Notes under the pieces: model-generated | Told to the model about the DNA's origin: nothing | Databases searched by the model: none | What the model saw: the letters and a program-made list of their open reading frames with translations, nothing else | NCBI GenBank assembly: GCA_013815485.1 | Contig: JACDGB010000074.1 | Span: 1 to 7,769, forward strand | Length of the DNA stretch: 7,769 nt | Source: Rubrobacter sp. | Lineage (GTDB): Bacteria > Actinomycetota > Rubrobacteria > Rubrobacterales > Rubrobacteraceae | Reading direction: 5' to 3' | Position numbers and translations under genes: made by a program | Shown here: positions 1-6,539 of the stretch, one piece after another | Numbering within the stretch: the first letter of the stretch is position 1 | How the letters are laid out: each line of letters starts with the position of its first letter

Positions 1-1
1 C

Positions 2-328
2 AGAGGCCTCGGGGTCGGCGTCGCGCTGGACGACTTCGGAGCGGCGTACTCTTCGCTCACGCAACTCGGGCGCTTGCCGCTAGACTTGCTGCAGTTGAAC
101 CACTCCCTCGTCGCCCGCCTCGGCAACGAGCCCGAAGACGACGCCGTAGTCGCGGCGATGATCGACCTCTCGCACGCCGTGGGCTGGAAGGTAGTAGGTC
201 AGGGCGTGGAAGGGCCGAACCAAGTCGCCAAGCTCGGTTGCGACCTGCTCCAAGGGCGCCACCTTGCGGTGCCCGGCGCTACGCAAGAGGCCGCGCAGAT
301 CGTCGTGGCGAAAACCCGAGCGCCATGA
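2..328 (+). CDS. C-terminal part of a degenerate EAL-domain protein (5' end outside window)
   Basis: The reading frame is open from base 2 to the TGA at 326-328 and gives the last 108 residues of a protein. It matches the second half of an EAL (c-di-GMP phosphodiesterase) domain: LDDFGAAYSSL at residues 9-19 of the visible part, then the QGVE and LLQG motifs. The metal-binding aspartate pair of DDFG is kept. The residues that normally follow are not: the catalytic lysine and the aspartate of the KID motif are Q31 and N33, and the first glutamate of EGVE is Q67. Three residues are also missing between QGVE and LLQG compared with the EAL domain encoded at 443-4108. From known EAL mechanism I infer no hydrolytic activity; a c-di-GMP receptor or protein-interaction role is possible. 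The EAL motif itself and any upstream domains lie outside the window. It converges on the gene ending at 443. Confidence 0.85.
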   Translation, partial: RGLGVGVALDDFGAAYSSLTQLGRLPLDLLQLNHSLVARLGNEPEDDAVVAAMIDLSHAVGWKVVGQGVEGPNQVAKLGCDLLQGRHLAVPGATQEAAQIVVAKTRAP

Positions 329-369
329 CCGGCCGCCGCAAACCTCGGGGCTCGTTGGTGTTCCCCCGT

Positions 370-415
370 CGCCGCCGGTCCCGCGTAGCGGCGCCGCTAC
401 GTGGGACCGGCGGCG
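370..415. terminator. Long GC-rich hairpin between convergent genes, probable bidirectional terminator
   Basis: Bases 370-392 pair with 393-415 over 23 positions, with only one wobble (G383 with T402); sterically the loop is the central GCGC. It starts 42 bp after the stop of the + strand EAL gene and 28 bp after the stop of the - strand PAS-GGDEF-EAL gene. Position and stability suit a terminator shared by both genes. Neither strand has a T-tract after the stem, so it would be a stem-only terminator of the kind proposed in high-GC actinobacteria. In the + transcript the imperfect pair is a G-U wobble; in the - transcript it is an A-C mismatch, so the + strand fold is slightly better. A protein-binding palindrome is the alternative. 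Confidence 0.55.
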
Positions 416-442
416 CGTAACAGGGGCGCCTTGGTTCGTCGC

Positions 443-3400
443 CTACCGTGCCAAGAACTCCGGCACCTCTTCGGGGAGCAGCGGCTTGGCGAGGTGGTAG
501 CCTTGGGCCATGTCGCAGCCCATCTCGCGTAGGCTCGCCGCCTGCTCCTCACTCTCCACGCCCTCGGCCACGACCTCCATCCCGAGAGTGTGGGCAAGCT
601 CGATCACCATCCGCACGATCGCCATATCCTCTATGTCCCCCCCGACGCCCGCGACGAACGACTTATCTATCTTCAAGACATCGGCTGGCAGGCGCTTGAG
701 GTAGGAGAGCGATGAGTAACCCACCCCGAAATCGTCTATGGAGAGGCGCACCCCTGCCTTCTTTAGCCCGTCCAGCGCGGTGGTGTTGCCCTCCAGCACC
801 TTGATGTAGACGGTCTCCGTCACGTCAAGGGTCAAGCAGCTCGCCCCCAGTCCGGTCTTTTGTAAGATTTGCTCCACGGTCGCGGCCAGTTCGGGGCGCC
901 GGAGTTGCTTGGCCGAGAGGTTCACGGACAAGACGAGCGGGGGCATGCGGGGGTGGCTATCCTGCCACTCTTTCGTCCGGCGGCACGCCTCCTCCAGCAC
1001 CCTATTTCCCATTGGGGTTATGAGGCCGCTCTCCTCGGCGACCGGCACAAACGCGGAGGGGTCGAGCAGGCCCCGCCGAGGGTGCTCCCACCTGACAACT
1101 GCTTCCACGCCCCACGTCTCGCCGGTTTCGAGGCGCACTATCGGCTGGTAGTGTACGGTGAATTCACCTGACTCTACGGCCCTTCTGAGATCGTTTTCGA
1201 GCTCCAAGCGCTGGACGGCGCGCTCGTACATCTCTGGGTCGAACATACAATAATCCAAGCCTTCATCCTTGGACCGGTACATGGCCGTGTCCGCATCCCT
1301 AAGCAACTCCTCCGGGTCCTTCGTGGCGGACTCCCCAAGAGCGATACCGACGCTCGCGGAGGCGAAAAGTTCCCTACCCTTCAGGGCAAAAGGCCTCCGG
1401 AACTCTGCCGTGACCCGTTCGGCCACCTGGATGGCGTCCGCAGGGTCGTAGACGTCTTCGACAAGCACAGTGAACTCGTCACCTCCGAAGCGGGCCAGGG
1501 TGTCCCCCGGGCGCAAAGACCGCCGCATACGCTCGGCCAAGATCACGAGCAGTGAATCGCCCACCTCGTGACCCAGGGAGTCGTTGACGACCTTGAAATT
1601 GTCCAGGTCGACGAACAGCACCGCGACCTTGCGACCTCGTTGACGCCGGGTGCGCCTGAGGGCCTGGCCGAGGCGGTCGACGAAGAGCGTGCGGTTGGGC
1701 AGGTCGGTCAGCGGATCGTGGAGGACCCGGTACTCAAGTTGCCCCTCCAACGCCTTGCGCTCGGTGACATCGTGGACGGTGCCCACCATCCGTAAGGGCT
1801 CGCCCGCCTCGCTCCTGATGGTTTCCGCCCGACGGTGCAACCAACGCACCTCCCCGTCTGGCCTGACGATGCGATGCTCCACGTCGTATGGTTTGTGGCC
1901 GCCAAGGGCGCCGTTTATAGTCTCAGCGAGCGTCTCCCTGTCCTCCGGGTGCACGATCTCTATAAACTTTCCAAAGCTCGGTACGAACTCTTGGGGCGTG
2001 AGGCCGTAGATGCGGTAGACCTCGTCCGACCAGGAGATCTCTCCCGTCCGCACGTCCCACTCCCACCCGCCCAGGTGCGCCAGGCGCTGCGCCTCCGCCA
2101 GGCGTGCCTCGCTCCTTCGTACGATCTCCTCACTTTCCTTGCGCTCCGTCATGTCGAAAAGGACGCCCTGCCAGTGAAGGGGTTCCCCGGCTTCGTCCTT
2201 TACAAGCACCGCCCGCTCGCGCACCCAAACCACAGACCCGTCCCTGGCCAGCAGTCGATACTCCTCGTCGAAGCGCTCGTCCCCCGCCTCGAAGCGCTCG
2301 TCGGCGGCCAGAACCCGCTCCCGATCCTCGGGGTGCAGCCGCTGCGGCCACAACCTGCCGGACATCCACTCTTCCGGCGTGTAGCCGAGCATCCCTTCTA
2401 TCTGCGGGCTGGTGTAAAGCGGCGTGTCGGAGCCGTCGGCCCGGTCTATGTAGCTCACTGCCGGGATCTGTTCCACCAGGGTGCGGTAGCGCTCCTCGGC
2501 CTCCTTGCGTTCGGTTACGTCCCTGCCGTTGAGCACCACTGCCCCCACGTTCGGGTCGTCGAGCAGGTTGGTGCCCACGACCTCAAGGTGCCGCCAGGAG
2601 CCGTCGCGGTGCCGCGCTCGCACCTCTATCGACACTGGTACGTTCGGTCTGCGCAGAGTTTTGGCGAACGTTTTCCTAGCCCGGACGACATCGTCGGGAT
2701 GGATCAGCTCGAACGAATTGGCGCCTATCCTTTCTTCAGGGTCGTATCCCAATACCCGTTCGAGAGCCGGGCTGGCGTACCGGATGGTCCCGTCTGCCTC
2801 GTAGAGGGCGACGATATCCGAGGCGTTCCGGATTAGGGAGCGGAAATGCTCTTCGCTCCCCTTCAGCGCCTCTTCGGTCTTCCTGCGCGCGGTGACGTCG
2901 GTGAAGGTCACCACGGCCCCGGTTACCTCGCTGCCCTCCCGTATAGGGGTGCTAGTGTACTCTACGGGAAAGCCGGTGCCGTCCTTGCGCCAGAAGACCT
3001 CGTCGTCCACGCGGTGGACCTCACCGTCCATGAGCGCCGCGTAGATCGGGCACTTCCCTTCGGGGTACGGAGTCCCATCGGGTCGGGAGTGGTGGATGGC
3101 GGCGTGGAGGGATTGTCCGATCAGCTCCCCAGGACCAAACCCGGTTAACCTGGCCGCCGCCGGGTTGACGAAGGTCGCGCGGCCTTCACGGTCGAGGCCG
3201 CATATCCCTTCCCCCGCCGAGTCGAGGATGAGCTCGTTGCGGCGGGCGAGCCGCTCGATGGTTTGTTCGGCCCGCTTGCGCTCGGTTATATCCACCATCA
3301 CGCCGAACAGTTGCGTGGGGACGCCGTCTTCGAGGCCCACACGCACGATGTCCCGCAACCACACCACGCCGCCGTCGGAGGAGATCATACGGTACTCGAA

Positions 3401-4108
3401 GCGGTGGTCCTTCTTCTCCGTCACCGCCTTGCGGCAGAAAGAGACCGTCCACTCACGGTCCTCGGGGTGGATATGATCCTGCCAGAACGAAGGCTCCTGC
3501 GTCCAGCGTCGCGCCGGGTAGCCGAGGATGGCCTCTGCCTGGTCGCTTACGAAGGTAAAGCGCAGCGTCCGGGCCTCCCCCTTCCAGATGATCGCTTCGA
3601 CGGAGCCGAGGAGTTCTTCGTACTCCCGCCGCAGAGCGTATAGTTCTCCCTCGGCTTCCTTGCGCTCGGTAATATCACGGGAACTTACAACAACGCCGCC
3701 TACCGCCGGATCGTCGAGAAGGTAGGTGCCCACGCTCTCCATCCACCGCCAGGAGCCGTCTTTGTGTCTGAAGCGGTACTCGGCCTTGTTCCTGGCAACT
3801 CCCTCCTCCGATAGGGCTTTCCCGGTCTCTTCGAGGACGCGGGGAAGGTCGTCGGGGTGCACGTAGTCGAGGACGTTCATACCGACCACCTCCTCGGGAT
3901 CGTAGCCCAAGACCCGCCCCCAAGCGGGGTTGGCGTAGCGCAGGTAGCCGTCCGGGTCGACGGTGCTTACGATCTCCGAAGTGTTCTCCAGGACCGAGCG
4001 CAACCACCGGTTGTCCTCCTCCGGCGCATTGAATGCACGCTCGGGTTCGTGGACTCCACCGGACGCACCATACGTGAGGTCTTCTCGGTCCTGCTTTGAG
4101 GGATCCAA
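443..4108 (-). CDS. Soluble six-PAS GGDEF-EAL protein, bifunctional c-di-GMP cyclase/phosphodiesterase
   Basis: This 1221-residue protein has no visible membrane segment or signal peptide. Six PAS domains lie at about 33-150, 165-280, 290-410, 420-536, 541-657 and 675-787, each ending in a (D)xTERK-type linker (DVTARRK in PAS3). GGDEF follows at about 790-955: motif GGDEF at 875-879 and an inhibitory RxxD site, R866-D869, exactly five residues before it, so a product-inhibited diguanylate cyclase is expected. EAL occupies about 968-1216: E1002 (motif reads EAV), N1063, D1125-D1126, K1146, D1148, E1182 and Q1202 are kept, so c-di-GMP phosphodiesterase activity is plausible. D1095 (in LDVTE) replaces the usual metal-binding glutamate. 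PAS ligands are unknown; no LOV cysteine motif is seen. The TTG start is chosen because a GGAAAGGAAG ribosome site sits just upstream and no other start lies between it and PAS1. Which activity dominates cannot be read from sequence. Confidence 0.95.
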   Translation of the reverse strand: MDPSKQDREDLTYGASGGVHEPERAFNAPEEDNRWLRSVLENTSEIVSTVDPDGYLRYANPAWGRVLGYDPEEVVGMNVLDYVHPDDLPRVLEETGKALSEEGVARNKAEYRFRHKDGSWRWMESVGTYLLDDPAVGGVVVSSRDITERKEAEGELYALRREYEELLGSVEAIIWKGEARTLRFTFVSDQAEAILGYPARRWTQEPSFWQDHIHPEDREWTVSFCRKAVTEKKDHRFEYRMISSDGGVVWLRDIVRVGLEDGVPTQLFGVMVDITERKRAEQTIERLARRNELILDSAGEGICGLDREGRATFVNPAAARLTGFGPGELIGQSLHAAIHHSRPDGTPYPEGKCPIYAALMDGEVHRVDDEVFWRKDGTGFPVEYTSTPIREGSEVTGAVVTFTDVTARRKTEEALKGSEEHFRSLIRNASDIVALYEADGTIRYASPALERVLGYDPEERIGANSFELIHPDDVVRARKTFAKTLRRPNVPVSIEVRARHRDGSWRHLEVVGTNLLDDPNVGAVVLNGRDVTERKEAEERYRTLVEQIPAVSYIDRADGSDTPLYTSPQIEGMLGYTPEEWMSGRLWPQRLHPEDRERVLAADERFEAGDERFDEEYRLLARDGSVVWVRERAVLVKDEAGEPLHWQGVLFDMTERKESEEIVRRSEARLAEAQRLAHLGGWEWDVRTGEISWSDEVYRIYGLTPQEFVPSFGKFIEIVHPEDRETLAETINGALGGHKPYDVEHRIVRPDGEVRWLHRRAETIRSEAGEPLRMVGTVHDVTERKALEGQLEYRVLHDPLTDLPNRTLFVDRLGQALRRTRRQRGRKVAVLFVDLDNFKVVNDSLGHEVGDSLLVILAERMRRSLRPGDTLARFGGDEFTVLVEDVYDPADAIQVAERVTAEFRRPFALKGRELFASASVGIALGESATKDPEELLRDADTAMYRSKDEGLDYCMFDPEMYERAVQRLELENDLRRAVESGEFTVHYQPIVRLETGETWGVEAVVRWEHPRRGLLDPSAFVPVAEESGLITPMGNRVLEEACRRTKEWQDSHPRMPPLVLSVNLSAKQLRRPELAATVEQILQKTGLGASCLTLDVTETVYIKVLEGNTTALDGLKKAGVRLSIDDFGVGYSSLSYLKRLPADVLKIDKSFVAGVGGDIEDMAIVRMVIELAHTLGMEVVAEGVESEEQAASLREMGCDMAQGYHLAKPLLPEEVPEFLAR

Positions 4109-4110
4109 TT

Positions 4111-4120
4111 CTTCCTTTCC
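4111..4120 (-). promoter_or_regulatory. Ribosome binding site supporting the TTG start at 4108
   Basis: On the - strand the sequence GGAAAGGAAG lies two bases before the TTG codon (4108-4106). The AGGA core ends four bases from the start, slightly close but usable. No ATG, GTG or TTG in this frame lies between here and the first PAS domain that would be a better choice, so this site decides the start. Confidence 0.6.
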
Positions 4121-4142
4121 GACACCCGTTCTACGAGCGGCA

Positions 4143-4148
4143 AGTATA
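4143..4148 (-). promoter_or_regulatory. Candidate -10 element (TATACT) for the six-PAS gene
   Basis: TATACT on the - strand differs from the TATAAT consensus at one position and would start transcription near 4136, leaving a leader of roughly 28 bases before the TTG codon and including its ribosome site. There is no convincing -35 box 16-18 bases upstream (the region reads GAGAGA). It stands out as an AT-rich hexamer in a GC-rich region, but the call is weak. Confidence 0.25.
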
Positions 4149-4302
4149 CATCTCGTCGGCCCGCCTCTCTCGCGTCCCCGGGGCTAAGGACCAAAGATGC
4201 TTCCATCGAACTCCCGCGACCTGCCGGGGCCACGCGGAAGCCGCGTCCCACGTTTCCTACTCTTCGAGATCTGGTTACATTGCATGCTACGAGAGAGACC
4301 CG

Positions 4303-4335
4303 CTACCGGATCGGCCCGGCTCCTCCCAAGATACT
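4303..4335 (-). repeat. Imperfect direct repeat, copy 2
   Basis: Read on the - strand, this copy has the core AGTATCTTGGGAGGAGCCG, an 8-base spacer, then CGGTAG. The spacer differs in length and sequence from copy 1, but the flanking bases can still pair, here as GCCGG with CCGGT around a 6-base loop, so the hairpin seems kept while its loop changed. A third, shorter match (AGCATCTTTGG) lies at 4191-4201 without the rest of the unit. Confidence 0.5.
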
Positions 4336-4357
4336 ACGCGTACTTGATCTGGCCTTC

Positions 4358-4399
4358 CGTAAAGACTACCGCCTACGGCCCCTGCCAAGATGCTTTACG
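4358..4399 (-). other. 7-bp perfect inverted repeat enclosing repeat copy 1
   Basis: On the - strand CGTAAAG (4399-4393) can pair with CTTTACG (4364-4358), a perfect 7-bp stem closing a 28-base interior that contains most of repeat copy 1 and its inner GCCG/CGGT hairpin. I do not find an equally clear outer stem around copy 2, which weakens the idea of a tandem structured RNA. A regulator-binding site is an alternative. Confidence 0.35.
4366..4394 (-). repeat. Imperfect direct repeat, copy 1 (upstream in the - strand direction)
   Basis: Read on the - strand, this copy has the 19-base core AGCATCTTGGCAGGGGCCG, a 4-base spacer TAGG, then CGGTAG. The second copy, 59 bases downstream, matches the core at 16 of 19 positions and CGGTAG at 6 of 6. 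GCCG and CGGT flanking the spacer can pair (one G-U). Function is unknown; operator sites or a tandem leader RNA are both possible. Confidence 0.5.
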
Positions 4400-4472
4400 A
4401 CGACTTTTCCCGAGGGACCGTGTCCAACGCGACCTCCGCCGCTTCTCACCGAACGTCCCGTAGGCGTTTCGC

Positions 4473-6539
4473 TCACACGGCGAGATCATCTGCGCGCAGG
4501 TCGTCGGGGCTGGAGGTCGCCCGGGACAGCGCCTCCGCGACCCTCGGGTCGAACTGGGTACCGGCTTGGCGCATGATCTCCTCCAGAGCCGCCTCGGCGG
4601 ACTTTCGGCTGACGCACGGTCGCTCGCGCGTCATCGAGTCAAAGGCGTCGGCTACGGCGACCACCCGCGCGACGAGCGGGATCTCTTCGGCACGCAGACC
4701 GTTGGGGTAACCTTGGCCGTCGAAGCGCTCGTGGTGGTGCCGGATCGCGGGCAACGCGGGCGAAAGCTCGGAGGTAGATGCCACTATCTCGGCGCCGATA
4801 GTAGGGTGCCGCTTTATAACGGCGTATTCTTCCTCTGTCAATCCACCCGGCTTGTGCAGGATACGGTCGGGCACGCCGATCTTGCCGACGTCGTGGAGCA
4901 GGGCCCCGAGCGCGAGGGTGTCGAGTTGTTCCTGGGGAAGCGACAGGGCTCGGCCGATGCGGCCGGAAACGCGCGAAACGCCCGCCGAGTGTCCCGCTAG
5001 ATACGAATCGCGCGCCACCATGGCTTTCACCAATCCCTGGACGTACGGCGAGCTTGCGTCTGCGGGTCCTCTCTCTGAGGATTCCCGGGCTCCTACAACG
5101 GCACCGGCGATCTTCGCTTCCTTACCTCGTGCATCGTTCAGCGCGAGAAGCGCCATCGACACGAGCGTATCGGGGTTTTCCGCTAGTGGCCCCGGTAAAG
5201 CGAACCCGACCGCCGCCTTCACGCCGGTTTCGACGAGGCCTTTAGATTCCTCGTCGAGAACCCGCATCAGCGAACGAGCCTTTCCCACCGCTTGGGCCTC
5301 TTTGTCGACTTGTGCCAGGATGACAAGGGTATCCTCCGCGTACCGGAAGGCCCGCAGCCCGCCACCCCCGAGCCTCTTTCCAAGGCGACCGAGCAGACCT
5401 TCCACCGAGGAAGGGGCCACATCTCCCAGTCTTACGGCAAGCACCGTCGGCGCAGCGCCGGTGGAGATCTCCCGACGCAGGACGCGGGAGAGCGAGACCA
5501 CGTTCGGCAGCCCCGACGACAGGTCGAGTCCGCCCGCGGCGTCTGGGCGTCGCTCCAGCGTAGGCTGCACGTCGGCGGCGAGCCGCAACAGTTCGCGCTC
5601 CTCTTCCGCTCCCATGCGACCGCCCCCGACTACTATGGCCCCCCACTTCTCCTCGCCGGGTGTGCCCACCGGCACCGCGAGGAAACCTCTCACACCGTGG
5701 ACCGTATCGTCCAGCCGCACGGCGCCGCCCTCACGGCAACTCCAGAGCACGAGGCGCTGCACGGAAGGGTGCCACCAACTCGGACAGGCGTCGAACTCAC
5801 CCCGCATGACCGTGCGGTGCAGGTCGCCCCTAAGCGACGCCACGTGCCCATAGGAGGCTCCAGCGACGGCGCACGCGGCCTCCGCAGAATAGGCGAGGGT
5901 CGACTCGATGTCCAACGCGCTGAGGGCCGGAACCAGGACGTCTCTTTGTGCGGCGGCCCTCCCGGTGCGTTCCCTCTCCACCGCGGCGGTGGCCGAAAGC
6001 CCGGTCGCACGCGCCCGAAGCGCGTGTATTTCAGAGCCCATGAAGAGTGCCGCGGCGCAGAAGAGCAACAGGAGTGCCATTCTCAAGGCGAACGGGGGTG
6101 AGATCGGCCCGTACCATCCCTCCGCGGCGAGCGTTGCGAGCAGATAACCCCCAATAAGTACCGCTGCCCCGCCGACGCCTTCGGCCCGCGCCTGGCCGCG
6201 GCCCTCAGCACGACCTGTGACATCCACCAGAGAGAGCACCGCCGGGAAATACAAGGGGAAGAAGACGGAGGCGCCACCGCCAGTGCCGGCGACGAGCACG
6301 CTTGCGGCGAAGGCGTCCGCCATGGCTTGCACGATCCTCCGTTGGTAAAGAAGCCCCGGCCGGACGGTCACAAGTAGGCCGAAGACCGCCGCGAAGAGCG
6401 CCGCCAGGTAAGCCCACGGGGCATCCCGAAAAGCCCACGATCCGCCCAAGAACAAGAGGACCACCGTCGCGAGCGCCACGCGGATCGGACCCTCCCAGGG
6501 TCTGTGCCCGGAGCGTGCGTCCGGACGCTTGTCGCTCAC
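4473..6539 (-). CDS. Membrane GAF-like / degenerate GGDEF / HD-GYP c-di-GMP phosphodiesterase
   Basis: The protein has 688 residues from the GTG at 6539-6537. About six hydrophobic helices lie at 20-36, 41-58, 70-86, 88-105, 123-140 and 150-168, then a short polar linker and a GAF-like domain at about 200-330. Residues 338-480 align along their length with GGDEF (SSGLPN start, RYAEDTL at 399-405, LALNDARGKEAK end), but GGDEF has become AEDTL and there is no inhibitory RxxD site, so no cyclase activity is expected. The C-terminal HD-GYP domain (about 496-672) is intact: H517, H549-D550, K553, H578, H602-H603, GYP at 610-612 and D631. From the family I infer hydrolysis of c-di-GMP to pGpG or GMP at the inner face of the membrane. 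The start was chosen because it forms a GTGA overlap with the upstream gene and directly precedes the first helix; the open frame runs further to 6827, but only inside the neighbour's coding sequence. Confidence 0.92.
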   Translation of the reverse strand: MSDKRPDARSGHRPWEGPIRVALATVVLLFLGGSWAFRDAPWAYLAALFAAVFGLLVTVRPGLLYQRRIVQAMADAFAASVLVAGTGGGASVFFPLYFPAVLSLVDVTGRAEGRGQARAEGVGGAAVLIGGYLLATLAAEGWYGPISPPFALRMALLLLFCAAALFMGSEIHALRARATGLSATAAVERERTGRAAAQRDVLVPALSALDIESTLAYSAEAACAVAGASYGHVASLRGDLHRTVMRGEFDACPSWWHPSVQRLVLWSCREGGAVRLDDTVHGVRGFLAVPVGTPGEEKWGAIVVGGGRMGAEEERELLRLAADVQPTLERRPDAAGGLDLSSGLPNVVSLSRVLRREISTGAAPTVLAVRLGDVAPSSVEGLLGRLGKRLGGGGLRAFRYAEDTLVILAQVDKEAQAVGKARSLMRVLDEESKGLVETGVKAAVGFALPGPLAENPDTLVSMALLALNDARGKEAKIAGAVVGARESSERGPADASSPYVQGLVKAMVARDSYLAGHSAGVSRVSGRIGRALSLPQEQLDTLALGALLHDVGKIGVPDRILHKPGGLTEEEYAVIKRHPTIGAEIVASTSELSPALPAIRHHHERFDGQGYPNGLRAEEIPLVARVVAVADAFDSMTRERPCVSRKSAEAALEEIMRQAGTQFDPRVAEALSRATSSPDDLRADDLAV
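6536..6539 (-). promoter_or_regulatory. GTGA stop/start overlap coupling the two HD-GYP genes
   Basis: On the - strand the bases GTGA contain the GTG start of the downstream gene (6539-6537) and the TGA stop of the upstream gene (6538-6536). Only a weak ribosome site (GAGG, ten bases before the GTG) is visible. This arrangement usually means translation of the second gene depends on ribosomes finishing the first, so the two proteins are probably made together. Confidence 0.8.

Larger units (their letters stand above)
4109..4472. other. 364-bp non-coding gap, upstream region of the six-PAS gene
   Basis: This is the longest gene-free stretch in the window, between the stop of the GAF/HD-GYP gene and the start of the six-PAS gene. 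It contains two imperfect direct repeats (4366-4394 and 4303-4335), a shorter third match (4191-4201), a perfect 7-bp inverted repeat (4358-4364 with 4393-4399), a small hairpin with 6-bp arms (4232-4246), the TATACT candidate and the ribosome site. I see no strong terminator after the stop at 4473, so read-through from the upstream operon is possible. Short open frames on both strands resemble no family I know and look like chance. None of the c-di-GMP riboswitch signatures I know is present. Confidence 0.6.

Noticed and set aside
74..328. TTG at 74 as the start of a short separate gene
   Set aside because: The frame continues upstream to the window edge with the conserved DDFG motif of the same EAL domain, so the TTG codon is an internal leucine.
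1835..2836. Long open frame on the + strand opposite the PAS domains
   Set aside because: It is antisense to clearly recognisable PAS domains, matches no family I know, and long antisense frames are expected in GC-rich genes.
4197..4463. Possible 88-residue + strand gene in the intergenic gap
   Set aside because: No recognisable domain and no ribosome site; it covers the repeat region and other frames there are equally open.
4109..4472. c-di-GMP riboswitch controlling the cyclase gene
   Set aside because: I looked for class I and class II signatures in the gap on the - strand and found none; the repeats present do not match either class.
4852..6101. Overlapping long open frames on the + strand opposite the GAF/HD-GYP gene
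   Set aside because: The translations are low-complexity Arg/Ser/Pro-rich sequences antisense to a well-supported gene.
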